Below, in pieces: positions 17,389-25,344 of a stretch of DNA of 64,000 bases (its first letter is position 1; every line of letters begins with the position of its first letter). Origin of the DNA: Virgibacillus natechei. Its GTDB lineage: Bacteria > Bacillota > Bacilli > Bacillales > Amphibacillaceae. The translations under genes and the position numbers were made by a program. The notes beneath the pieces are model-generated. The model was not told where the DNA came from. It did not search any database and was given only the letters and a program-made list of their open reading frames with translations. The DNA lies in NCBI RefSeq assembly GCF_026013645.1, contig NZ_CP110224.1, forward strand, positions 3,348,001 through 3,412,000, given 5' to 3'.

Positions 17389-17501
17389 AACAGAAAAATT
17401 AAAGGCACTTCTCCTACTATATTCTGAGTATCCATGTTAAACTAAAGTGCATGAATTAACGAAAAAGAATAAATAATCTTAATAATCCTAAGGAGAATCT
17501 C

Positions 17502-18107
17502 ATGTTAATTTCTACAATGACTTTAGGCTGGATTGGAGTTTTACTATTTTTAACAATTATTTTCACAGTTCAAAAAATGATGAAAAATAATGAATTTGCC
17601 TTTATACATATATTAATGGCATTGATGTATGCAATGTGGCTACCTTTACCATTGGCGTTAAATCAATTACTAAATTCGGAGATTCTACAAGTAGGTACTA
17701 TATTTGGCTTCGTATATTTAATTATGTTAGTGATCACAATGGCGCTCCAAACAGGTCATATTACATATTTAGTAAAACATAATGATGATAAATCAATTAC
17801 AGATGAACAAGGGAATTATATGATGGCAACATTATCTAATCCGTTTGAATCATTGTTAGGTGTTTTCAAGTGTATTTGGGCAATCTTTTTAGGAATCACT
17901 TTCTGGAATAGTGGCGAAATGGTAATGGCAGGTCTTATGTTTTTATTCAGTTTATTACTTTTTTATTATTTAGTGATATTGCTGGATAAAAGCTTAGTAA
18001 AACGAATTAAGTTATTTTCAAAGGTAAAACCAAACCCGTATATAATTAATCTTGAAACATTATTTTTCTTCATCATTTTGATGAGTTATATTTCCTTTAA
18101 TGCTTGA
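17502..18107 (+). CDS. integral membrane protein of unknown function (201 aa)
   Basis: Strongly hydrophobic, with about six membrane helices (roughly 3-22, 34-52, 62-83, 115-135, 138-160, 180-198) and a short hydrophilic loop HNDDKSITDEQGN in the middle. I recognise no family motif. CTAAGGAGAATCTC precedes ATG at good spacing, so it is a real gene. It stands alone between a family D and a family E repeat, and the family E hairpin at 18132 can serve as its terminator. Confidence 0.65.
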   Translation: MLISTMTLGWIGVLLFLTIIFTVQKMMKNNEFAFIHILMALMYAMWLPLPLALNQLLNSEILQVGTIFGFVYLIMLVITMALQTGHITYLVKHNDDKSITDEQGNYMMATLSNPFESLLGVFKCIWAIFLGITFWNSGEMVMAGLMFLFSLLLFYYLVILLDKSLVKRIKLFSKVKPNPYIINLETLFFFIILMSYISFNA

Positions 18108-18124
18108 AGGGATATTCTGATGTG

Positions 18125-18285
18125 AAATGACAGAAAAGTGACAGGCACCCAAAAGGAGCCTGTCACTTTGATTTAGGATTTATAATTGCACATAGGGTCT
18201 CATTCATGTGAAGCAGCACTTTCAAAGTTGACATTTCGCATTCGACATATTATGACAAAAACCGGGAAGTGACAGGCACTTATTC
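18125..18285. repeat. family E repeat with hairpin
   Basis: AAAAGTGACAGGC pairs with GCCTGTCACTTT (18132-18168). A degenerate middle follows, then ATTCGACATATTATGACAAA and GGGAAGTGACAGGCACTT. It ends 10 bp before the tagO stop, so the hairpin may also serve tagO. Confidence 0.75.
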
Positions 18286-18295
18286 ACGATCCCAT

Positions 18296-19381
18296 TTATT
18301 CACGGTCTCTACTCTTCTTCATTTTCCATAATAGTTTTCGTAACCTATCGACTACTGGTCGTTTGCCGCCCATTACGACACCTGCTAGTTCGGCAAATAT
18401 ATGTAATAACACGAGTACAAAGGCTGTTACGATAAGTGCGGTTGTGATCGTTCCAAAGGAAAATAGAATGGCTAATCCACCGAATAGGGCGCTGAAGGCG
18501 TAGATGATCAGGACTGCTTTTCGGTGGCTGTACCCGCCGGCTATCAATTGATAATGGAGGTGCTTGTTATCAGCGATCATGATGCTCTCTTTATTATAAG
18601 CTCTTCGTACGATGGCTAACAGTGTGTCAAATATCGGTACCGCTAAAATGACAACTGGTATGATGAAGCCGAATAGTGCGATGTTTTTAAATAGACCAAG
18701 CATGGAAACGACTGCAATCATGTAGCCTAAAAAATTGGACCCTGTATCGCCCATATAGATTTTTGCGGGGTAAAAATTGTGGTATAAAAACCCGATATTT
18801 GCCCCGATTAAGACGATGCATAAATACGCGACCATCATTTGCGTGTCGATGAGCGCCATAATAAAAATACTGGCTAAAGCAAAGGTGGATACCCCTGTTG
18901 CCAAGCCGTCCAATCCATCGATGAGATTGATCGCATTGGTGATCCCAACGACCCATAGTACGGTAATGAGAACACTGAAGAAACCAAGATCAATCATACC
19001 GATAAATGGCAAGGTAATGCGTTCAATGATTAACCCCGACGAAATTAGAAAAGATGCAGCAATAAGTTGCCCAGTAAGCTTGACGACAGGCCTGATGCTA
19101 TAGCGATCATCGAGTGCGCCTGTTACGAGGATAACAATTGCTCCAAGCAAAATTTCCGGTAAATGTTCATGAGCTGGCTGTAAATATAGCGCACCTAAAA
19201 AAGCACCAATAAAGATGGCTATTCCACCTAGTCTCGGTGTAACTTCTGTATGTATTTTCCTTCTATTTGGCAGATCAACTGCTCTGAGTTTAATCGCCAT
19301 TTTTTTTACGGGATAGGTTACAAGTAACGTCGCTACTAATGCAATTAGAAACGCGATAAATAGTTCGACATAATTAAACAT
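18296..19381 (-). CDS. tagO: undecaprenyl-phosphate N-acetylglucosaminyl-1-phosphate transferase
   Basis: The first membrane step of wall teichoic acid (and related polymer) synthesis, moving GlcNAc-1-P from UDP-GlcNAc to undecaprenyl phosphate. A 361-residue MraY/WecA-family protein with about ten or eleven membrane helices. The cytoplasmic loop signatures are present: TPRLGGIAIFIG, the acidic DDRYSIRPVVKL, the NAINLIDGLDGLATG catalytic loop, YMGDTGSNFLGY and the HLHYQLIAGGYSHRKAV basic segment. Length matches B. subtilis TagO (about 358). It fits functionally with gtaB at the start of the window. It is transcribed towards the family E repeat and divergently from the thiamine operon. Confidence 0.92.
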   Translation of the reverse strand: MFNYVELFIAFLIALVATLLVTYPVKKMAIKLRAVDLPNRRKIHTEVTPRLGGIAIFIGAFLGALYLQPAHEHLPEILLGAIVILVTGALDDRYSIRPVVKLTGQLIAASFLISSGLIIERITLPFIGMIDLGFFSVLITVLWVVGITNAINLIDGLDGLATGVSTFALASIFIMALIDTQMMVAYLCIVLIGANIGFLYHNFYPAKIYMGDTGSNFLGYMIAVVSMLGLFKNIALFGFIIPVVILAVPIFDTLLAIVRRAYNKESIMIADNKHLHYQLIAGGYSHRKAVLIIYAFSALFGGLAILFSFGTITTALIVTAFVLVLLHIFAELAGVVMGGKRPVVDRLRKLLWKMKKSRDRE

Positions 19382-19547
19382 AGAGTTCTCCTAAAATTCG
19401 TGATGACTATCAGCGATGTTATCGTTTATGATCTTCCTCCGATTATAGCGAATACGTACATACATATGCAAATTTAACTTTATTCGACAACATCAGATCA
19501 TCCTTGTGCCCATTCTTCGAAAAGCGCTTTACATCTCCGCTTATTCT

Positions 19548-19577
19548 GTGGCATACTATTTTTTAACGTGTTATAAT
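19548..19577 (+). promoter_or_regulatory. probable promoter of the thiYXZ leader
   Basis: TATAAT at 19572-19577 with TGGCAT/GTGGCA as a weak -35, about 50 nt before the riboswitch. Confidence 0.5.
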
Positions 19578-19627
19578 GTTCGCAGGTTCAAAAGTTTTTT
19601 TGATCCGATACAATAATTTTCATTCAT

Positions 19628-19718
19628 GTAGGGGGGCCGGTTTTGCTGGCTGAGACTGTATCCGTAAGATACTGACCCTTGGAACCTGATCTGGTTGGTG
19701 CCAGCGGAGGGAACATAG
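19628..19718 (+). ncRNA. TPP riboswitch (THI element)
   Basis: Contains the family core in order: GGGGGGCCGG, GCTGGCTGAGA, a variable hairpin, ACTGACCCTTGGAACCTGAT and TGCCAGCGGAGGGAA. It binds thiamine pyrophosphate. The terminator-like hairpin 33 nt downstream and the position before thiY indicate premature termination when TPP is plentiful. Confidence 0.95.
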
Positions 19719-19750
19719 TCATATTTTACACGAGATGATGATGTTTATTC

Positions 19751-19788
19751 CCATGCGCTAAGGGCTAACCTTTGGCGCATTTTTTATA
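19751..19788 (+). terminator. riboswitch-controlled terminator hairpin
   Basis: ATGCGCTAAGG pairs (one mismatch) with CCTTTGGCGCAT, followed by six T, between the riboswitch and the thiY start. Confidence 0.8.
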
Positions 19789-19829
19789 TGGTTGAAAAAC
19801 AGCGGTTTATTTAATGGGGAGGAAGAAAA

Positions 19830-20831
19830 ATGAAGAAGTTATATTTTACATTCGTAGCACTATTATTGGTTGTTCTCGCGGCTTGTGGGGATGGTGGTGG
19901 ACAATCTGATGGCGAAGGAAATGACCTAACACCTGTTTCTTTTGCGCTGGACTGGACGCCGAATACAAACCACACTGGGATTTATGTCGCGAAGGAAAAG
20001 GGTTATTTTGCAGAACAAGGATTAGATGTTGAAATTATGTTACCTGGTGAAGCTGGAGCAAATCAACTGATTGCATCAGGTGAGGCTGATTTCGGTGTAA
20101 GTTATCAAGAACGTATCACACAAGCACGTGCGGAAGGGTTACCACTCGTTTCCATTGCAGCTGTTATTCAACATAATACGGCTGGTTATATGTCACCGGT
20201 TGATAAAGATATTACAGAACCTGCTGATTTTGAAGGCCGTATTTACGGTGGTCTTGGCACCCCTCTTGAAGAGGCGAACATGGAGACGATTATGAACCAG
20301 GAAAACGCTGCTATTGATCAAGTAGATTTCATCAACATTGGCGATGCGGACTTTTTCACTGCTGTACAACGTGATGTCGATTTCTCCACTGTTTATTATG
20401 GCTGGACAGGGATTGAAGCAGAATTAAGAGAAGAAGAAATGAACATGGTCTACCTTCGAGATTTTGCGAACGAGCTCGATTTATATACACCAATTCTAGC
20501 AACGAGTGAAGCAATGATCGAAACGGACACGGAAACTGTTGAGGCATTTGTACATGCTGCAACACAAGGCTATGAGGATGCCATTGAAAAGCCAGAGGAA
20601 TCCGCTGAAATCTTAATCGAACAGGAGTCAGATCTAGATCCGGATTTGGTTTATAGTAGTCAGGAATGGATATCTCCAAGATACCAGGATGACGCGGAAA
20701 ATTGGGGTGTACAAGAGGCATCGAGGTGGGAAGATTATGCTGATTGGATGTTTGAAAATGGGATAATTGACGAGGAAGTGGAAGCAGGAGATGCATTTAC
20801 CAATGATTTCTTACCGCATAAAGCAGAATAA
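19830..20831 (+). CDS. thiY: thiamine-precursor (HMP/FAMP) ABC transporter, substrate-binding lipoprotein
   Basis: A 333-residue extracytoplasmic binding protein. A signal peptide ends in the lipobox VLAAC (lipid-modified Cys about residue 19). The NMT1/THI5-like fold starts PVSFALDWTPNTNHTGIYVA, with GYFAEQGLDV and ASGEADFGVSYQER, all typical of ThiY, which binds formylaminopyrimidine or HMP. GGGGAGGAAG precedes ATG. First gene of thiYXZ under the TPP riboswitch, so it should be expressed when thiamine is scarce. Confidence 0.9.
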   Translation: MKKLYFTFVALLLVVLAACGDGGGQSDGEGNDLTPVSFALDWTPNTNHTGIYVAKEKGYFAEQGLDVEIMLPGEAGANQLIASGEADFGVSYQERITQARAEGLPLVSIAAVIQHNTAGYMSPVDKDITEPADFEGRIYGGLGTPLEEANMETIMNQENAAIDQVDFINIGDADFFTAVQRDVDFSTVYYGWTGIEAELREEEMNMVYLRDFANELDLYTPILATSEAMIETDTETVEAFVHAATQGYEDAIEKPEESAEILIEQESDLDPDLVYSSQEWISPRYQDDAENWGVQEASRWEDYADWMFENGIIDEEVEAGDAFTNDFLPHKAE

Positions 20832-20883
20832 GGGGCGTTGTTAACATGGGGATGACGATGGATACATTAACGGGGAAATACCG

Positions 20884-21648
20884 ATGAAAAACATGTTGAA
20901 AAGAGGATGGCGGCCGCTGATTGCCATCCTTATCTTTATTGGCTTCTGGCAGCTCGTCACCATTGTTTTTGACATAGAGGACTGGATACTTCCTGCTCCA
21001 ACCGACATCGTTCTCGAGGGAAGAGATGTTTTACCCGACTTTCTTCCTCATTTCTATGCAACGCTAACGTTATCTGTTTCGGGACTTCTTATTGGAGCGA
21101 CAATTGGCTTGGTCATAGCCGCCCTTTTACATCTTTTACCACGTGTACGGGAAACGTTTTATCCATTTTTAATTTTATCCCAGAACGTGCCGACTATTGT
21201 ACTTGCACCATTGCTCGTCATTTGGTTCGGATTTGGCTCCCTACCGAAATTAATCGTTATTACGTTGGCTTGTTTTTTCCCAGTCGCCGTTTCTGCTATA
21301 GGCGGATTCCAGCAGACCAACCGGGAATTGCTTCATTATATGAAAATGATGGGTGCGAGCAAATCACAGCTATTCTGGAAATTGGAATTACCACACGCCC
21401 TGCCTGCTATTTTTTCTGGTTTAAAAATAGCAGGCACCTACAGCGTGATGGCTGCCGTTATATCGGAATGGCTTGGAGCGCAAGAAGGAATTGGTGTGTT
21501 TATGACATTAGCTACTTCCTCTTACCGGACACCTCGTGTGTTTGTAGCGATCATCGTTGTGATGTTGCTCAGTTTAGCTATTTTCGGGCTCATTATTTTA
21601 CTGGAGAGACTCCTGATACGATGGCAAAAGAAAGGAGAACAACGATGA
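20884..21648 (+). CDS. thiX: thiamine-precursor ABC transporter permease
   Basis: A 254-residue membrane subunit with about six helices and the permease EAA loop (HYMKMMGASKSQLFWKLELP, about 155-174) that docks the ATPase. It belongs to the ThiX/SsuC-type family (BPD_transp_1). The ATG at 20884 overlaps the stop of a 13-codon frame that begins at 20846 (MGMTMDTL..), suggesting translational coupling in the thiY-thiX gap. Its own stop overlaps the thiZ start (ATGA). Confidence 0.9.
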   Translation: MKNMLKRGWRPLIAILIFIGFWQLVTIVFDIEDWILPAPTDIVLEGRDVLPDFLPHFYATLTLSVSGLLIGATIGLVIAALLHLLPRVRETFYPFLILSQNVPTIVLAPLLVIWFGFGSLPKLIVITLACFFPVAVSAIGGFQQTNRELLHYMKMMGASKSQLFWKLELPHALPAIFSGLKIAGTYSVMAAVISEWLGAQEGIGVFMTLATSSYRTPRVFVAIIVVMLLSLAIFGLIILLERLLIRWQKKGEQR

Positions 21649-22373
21649 ATCTTTCTATAAGGGATGTCAGCAAATCCTTTGGGGATAAACAAATACTAGA
21701 TAGTCTTTCATTTGATGTAGCGGACGGAGAATTCGTATCCTTAATTGGGCCCTCTGGAAGCGGAAAAAGTACATTGTTCAGCTTAATTGGTGGATTATTA
21801 GCACCTGACAGTGGTGACATATGGATGAACGAAGAACGGATAACGAATAAAAGCGGTACTATTAGCTACATGCCGCAGCAACCTTCCCTTTTCCCGTGGC
21901 GTACCATCATGCAAAACGTACTGCTTGGCCAGGAACTCAACGGCCAAAAGGAAACAGACCGCGCCATGGAGATGCTAGAAAAAGCTGGACTTGGTGACGT
22001 TACCCATGCCTATCCACACGAACTATCCGGTGGCATGAAGCAGCGCGTCGCCTTTATTCGCGCGCTGTTAAGTCCGCAAGCCTTTATGTGCTTGGACGAG
22101 CCATTCTCTGCGCTTGATGATTTCACAAGGATGGATATGCAAAAATGGCTTCTAACCACTTGGGAAGAAAATCAGCAATCCGTACTATTTATCACCCATA
22201 ACATTGAGGAAGCACTGTTTTTATCAGACAAAATTATTATTCTATCAAGCAATCCTGCCCACATAAAAAAAGAGATTTCGATCCCTTTTTCAAGACCGAG
22301 GGATGAAGCTATTATGCTCACACCTGAATTTCTGGACTGGAAGAGGTATGTACTGGATATAGCTTTGAATTGA
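21645..22373 (+). CDS. thiZ: thiamine-precursor ABC transporter ATP-binding protein
   Basis: A 242-residue ABC ATPase. Walker A GPSGSGKST (about 38-46), Q-loop MPQQPSLFPWRT, signature LSGGMKQR, Walker B FMCLDEPFSALD and switch His FITHN are all intact. The frame is open much further upstream, but that part overlaps thiX in another frame. ATG 21645 with AAAGGAGAACAACG and a 4-nt overlap with the thiX stop is the true start. Completes the riboswitch-controlled uptake system. Confidence 0.92.
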   Translation: MNLSIRDVSKSFGDKQILDSLSFDVADGEFVSLIGPSGSGKSTLFSLIGGLLAPDSGDIWMNEERITNKSGTISYMPQQPSLFPWRTIMQNVLLGQELNGQKETDRAMEMLEKAGLGDVTHAYPHELSGGMKQRVAFIRALLSPQAFMCLDEPFSALDDFTRMDMQKWLLTTWEENQQSVLFITHNIEEALFLSDKIIILSSNPAHIKKEISIPFSRPRDEAIMLTPEFLDWKRYVLDIALN

Positions 22374-22456
22374 GGCTATATTTTACATTGAATAAAAAGA
22401 ATCCATTTAAGAAAACTTGGCAGATGATTCTAATGTTATCAAGCTATTAAATCACA

Positions 22457-22493
22457 AAAGAGAACCCTTTTTCTTTTTTAGGTTCTCTTTAAT
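22457..22493. terminator. hairpin terminator between converging genes
   Basis: AAAGAGAACC pairs with GGTTCTCTTT around a T-rich loop. It lies 84 nt after thiZ and touches the stop of the retropepsin remnant on the other strand, so it may serve both. Confidence 0.6.
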
Positions 22494-22587
22494 CGTTTCT
22501 GTCCATTCGAAACTGCTTTAAATCAATTGTAAATTCTGCCTTCATTAACAAGTCTAAAAGTAACCCGTATTTATGCTTGATTTTCAA
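22489..22587 (-). pseudogene. retropepsin-like aspartyl protease remnant (internally deleted)
   Basis: The frame from TTG 22587 overlaps the end of the preceding gene and reads LKIKHKYGLLLDLLMKAEFT.... The start resembles the conserved beginning of small retropepsin-like proteins found in Bacillaceae (IKYKYGL..), and the rest resembles their C-terminal end (..DFL.K..F.IDL). The middle, including the DTGA active-site motif, is missing. I infer an internal deletion that joined the two ends. Confidence 0.45.
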
Positions 22588-22831
22588 GGTAGTCGAATCT
22601 CCTTAATCCAACATCTTGACGGATTTCAAGTACAATACTCTCATTGGCGGTATGGTAAACCAACTCATCGCCTTTTGATTTCAACAGTTCTTTTGTTGCC
22701 AAGTGATCTGATACTGGCGTAATTACAGCCACATCTTCAATAAATTCTTACTCATTTTTTATGCGAGACGATAACACTTTTAATTTAACAAATTGATTTG
22801 GGTATAAATTTCTAACCTCTGACCATTCCAT
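22571..22831 (-). pseudogene. conserved small hypothetical protein broken by an in-frame stop
   Basis: From ATG 22831 the frame reads MEWSEVRNLYPNQFVKLKVL.., meets TAA at 22748-22750, and continues in the same frame (EFIEDVAVITPVSDHLAT.., ending YLENQA) to a stop at 22571. Both parts match one continuous protein of about 86 residues, a small family I associate with a neighbouring retropepsin-like gene in other Bacillaceae. A GGGGCGTGATAAGC stretch precedes the ATG. With the deleted downstream partner, the whole two-gene module appears dead. Confidence 0.6.
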
Positions 22832-22910
22832 GCTTATCACGCCCCTTTACTTCATTTGCTCTATCTACATAATAACATAATATTCAAAAAGTAAATATTA
22901 AGGAAATAAA

Positions 22911-23040
22911 GGTTAGTTCCCAAAAAGGTCGACTCCGTACAAAAAAAGATTCTTAAGCACAATATATAGTGTTTATTAAACCATGACATCCGCCATATAT
23001 TGTATATAATTGCTTGATCTGACCTTTTTGGGTGAGAGCC
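22911..23040. repeat. inverted-repeat element (possible MITE)
   Basis: CCCAAAAAGGTC at 22919-22930 is exactly repeated inverted as GACCTTTTTGGG at 23021-23032, enclosing 90 bp of AT-rich DNA that itself contains AATATATA-type inverted words. No coding capacity is seen. Confidence 0.5.
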
Positions 23041-23100
23041 ATTGCCATAATTTATCGTCGTTGTTCCATTAAAGTAGCATATCAAGTTCTAATTAAATTT

Positions 23101-23280
23101 TCACGTTTGTTTTCGCTTTTTTATTTGAGCATTCAGGTTAAGGTAGATACCATACCCTCCTGCTATGATTAGAAATAGTTGACCATAACCAAAATTTAGA
23201 TTAAGCCAATAAGCGAATAGCATTAAGAAGATGATCACGATAAATATGATGATAATAATATTTCGATAATATTTATTCAT
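23101..23280 (-). CDS. small membrane protein (59 aa)
   Basis: Begins MNKYYRNIIIIIFIVIIFLM and carries two hydrophobic helices (about 8-26 and 31-50) joined by a short turn, with a basic tail KKRKQT at the end. CATAAGGAGGCTAACA before ATG is an excellent ribosome site, which is the main reason to call it. No family recognised. Confidence 0.65.
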   Translation of the reverse strand: MNKYYRNIIIIIFIVIIFLMLFAYWLNLNFGYGQLFLIIAGGYGIYLNLNAQIKKRKQT

Positions 23281-23344
23281 TGTTAGCCTCCTTATGCATT
23301 TATCTAATGTAACAATTGCACCAGTTATCGTAAGGACACTTCTT

Positions 23345-23424
23345 CACAAAGTCGCCAAGCTTTATGCCGATAAGCCAAGTTGCACTTATGCAGTAAGAAA
23401 GTTTTTATGCTTTCTTATCTGCTA
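23345..23424. repeat. family D repeat, abutting and partly inside phzF
   Basis: Hairpin 1 is degenerate here (CGCCAAGCTTTATGCCGAT); AGTTGCACTTATGCAGTAAG and hairpin 2 (TAAGAAAG/CTTTCTTA) are intact. The second half of hairpin 2 encodes the last residues (ADKKA) of the phzF reading frame on the minus strand. Confidence 0.7.
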
Positions 23425-24317
23425 AAATAATATCAAAATCTTTAACACGGACAGCATTTCCAGTAATTTGTACATCATAAGATTCACCCGTTTTAGAAAC
23501 CTGCACTTCTACCCGACCGTCTTTTTCAATTTCATGCCCCTGCTCAACGAGAAGAGTTAGTGATTCTTTGAAATTGTTACTTATGTATTTAGCATAAAAA
23601 GAACCCATTACCCCTGAAGCAGTACCTGTTACTGCATCCTCAACAGTGCCTGAATACGGTGAAGAGAAATGTCGAGCATGCATGTCAGCATCAGAGTCAT
23701 AAGTTTCTGTACAAAATGGATGAACAGATGATTTAGGCATTTCCTTCAAAATAGCAGGAAAATCTTTATTATTTGGTTTCATTTTTTTAAAAGCATCTAT
23801 GTTTTTTATTGGGATTAATAATGTCCAAGTACCTGTACTTCCATATAGAATTGGTAAATTATCTTCAATGTCGGTTTCTTCTAATCCTATCGAGTTAGCT
23901 AAATCTCTTTTTGAACCTTTGAATTCTGCAAATTTTGGTGATGCCTGGTTCATCGTTATAGAAATTTCCTTTTCAGAAGTCGAATTAATCGTTATAGGCA
24001 AAATTCCTGCCCTTGTTTCAATTGTTAAGTCTTTTTTTTTCACCTAATAGTCCTTTCGTTTTTAACGCATAAACTGTTGCCATTGTTGCATGGCCACACA
24101 AATCCATTTCGTGACCTGGTGTAAAAAAACGCATTTTAAGGTCTGCCACTTTTGATTGAACCGGAAAAGCCGTTTCGTTAAATCCTACTTTGAAAGCAAT
24201 TTCTTGCATCTGTGCATCTGTTAATTCATCCCCGTTTAAAACTACTCCCGCTGGATTTCCCTTATCAGACTCTTTACTAAACGCATCGTAATGATAAACC
24301 TTTACGGACTTCACCAT
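23405..24317 (-). pseudogene. PhzF-family isomerase split by a one-base A insertion
   Basis: The N-terminal part starts at ATG 24317 ([17 protein letters not shown].., with GGGGG upstream) and contains the family landmarks [14 protein letters not shown] and [12 protein letters not shown]. It runs into a stop after [11 protein letters not shown]. The C-terminal part is open in the neighbouring frame ([12 protein letters not shown].. to 23405) and carries [19 protein letters not shown]. At the junction (24032-24040) nine A in a row occur on the coding strand; with eight, the text reads [16 protein letters not shown] without a break. So an extra A breaks a gene of about 303 codons. Family members are isomerases or epimerases of unknown substrate in most bacteria. 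Slippage could restore some product. Confidence 0.8.
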
Positions 24318-24402
24318 ACATTCCCCCAATGTCGTATTAAAATCATCTTGTAATATTACCATTTACTACTAATTTCTTATTCCATTAAACTGCGACTTTA
24401 GC
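24318..24402. promoter_or_regulatory. 5' region of the phzF-like gene
   Basis: Short upstream region. The in-frame ATG at 24362 lacks a ribosome site. A TTAAACTGCGACTTTAGC word (24382 onward) resembles others at 30518, 36346, 40588, 42471 and 49209. Confidence 0.3.
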
Positions 24403-24672
24403 AAGAACAAAAGCGCAAGCGCCCGTTTAGCGACGTACGGACTGGACTGAGCCGGAGGAGATAAAGGAAACACGGCGACGAAAGGAGCCGATGTTGACTT
24501 TCACCACAAGGGTATAAGTGCGACTAAGCCTCTGGCGGAGCCAATCGGCAAGTCTTCTTTATCGTACGGAGGTGAAGGAAGTCGCGCTAGTCGCTGGGCG
24601 CCGGAGCTGGACGTGGCTATTCCAGTATATAAGTTATCCACAGCATTTAAATTCTATAGTTTCCTATGCAAA
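24403..24672 (+). repeat. family C repeat with DnaA box
   Basis: Starts GAACAAAAGCGCAAGCGCCC and contains GTTGACTTTCACCACAAGGG and GCCTCTGGCGGAGCCAATCG. It ends GTATATAAGTTATCCACAG... CTATGCAA. A perfect DnaA box TTATCCACA lies at 24634-24642. Other copies are at 28985-29443 (inverted, enlarged) and 62836-63112. No protein is encoded. Confidence 0.8.
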
Positions 24673-24936
24673 AATAAATTATTAAGAAACGCACCAGATA
24701 AGCCAATTTTTATACACTACTTTCCTTTTCCTAACCGCCGTTTATGTACATTTCAATTATTTTTATAAATTCAGTATACACGGTGCTCTTTCATTAAGTA
24801 AGTCCTTTTACAACGAAACAACCCTTTAGATCAAAAGTTCAACGGGGCAGAGGGCCAAGTTAGGCAGGCGTATTGGATTGAGCAATGGTTAGGCATGTGG
24901 TAAAATGATGGTCAGTTCATATGAAGGGGTCGTTTC
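24673..24936. other. intergenic spacer
   Basis: No gene or clear repeat seen. It presumably includes the promoter for the 24940 gene. Confidence 0.35.
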
Positions 24937-24939
24937 GTG

Positions 24940-25344
24940 ATGATGGCATACATTTTTGTTGTTGCAGCCGTTTTGGCTGTGATTCCTATTTTATTTCTTT
25001 TTAAAAAGAATTTAGAGAAATTGAAGGAAGATCCTACACAGGTTAATAAGGTGCAAATTAACTTTATGATCGGTGTTGCGGTTAGTGAAATCATTCCAAT
25101 TTTATTAATGGTTTATGGATTTATCGAATTGAGCCCCGTAGAAGAAGTAAGTGAATTGTACATACCTGGCTTTATTATCCTTCTATTTATGGGGATGGCT
25201 GTCTTCTTTATTAACTCACAAAGACGCGTCGATGTAGAGGATCATGCTAGAAATACGGTTAATTCCTTTGCAACGATTAGTATCGCGCTCGTGAATGCCA
25301 TTCCGATTATGGCGCTTGTCGGGATTTTCATGATGGCACCATGA
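24940..25344 (+). CDS. small membrane protein resembling ATP synthase subunit c
   Basis: A 134-residue protein with four hydrophobic helices arranged as two similar halves: GVAVSEIIPILLMVYGFIEL and ALVNAIPIMALVGIFMM. Each resembles the second helix of F-type subunit c (..EALPIIGVV..), and a Glu sits in the first. I infer a distant relative or tandem duplication of the subunit-c hairpin; it is not a canonical atpE (no other atp genes, odd length). GAAGGGG lies 10 nt before ATG 24940; GTG 24937 is an alternative. Stands alone in the same direction as the exporter genes. Confidence 0.6.
   Translation: MMAYIFVVAAVLAVIPILFLFKKNLEKLKEDPTQVNKVQINFMIGVAVSEIIPILLMVYGFIELSPVEEVSELYIPGFIILLFMGMAVFFINSQRRVDVEDHARNTVNSFATISIALVNAIPIMALVGIFMMAP

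Noticed and set aside
19519..19536. cre (CcpA) site in CGAAAAGCGCTTTACA upstream of the thiamine leader
   Set aside because: Symmetric GCGC core present, but spacing to the flanking consensus bases is off by one; too weak to call.
21222..21644. N-terminal extension of the ThiZ frame
   Set aside because: It overlaps thiX in another frame, and the extension resembles no ATPase. The ATG at 21645 overlaps the thiX stop and has a ribosome site.
24634..24642. Replication origin suggested by DnaA boxes
   Set aside because: Only one box per repeat copy, no cluster, no AT-rich unwinding region, and no dnaA/dnaN nearby. Treated as part of a dispersed repeat.
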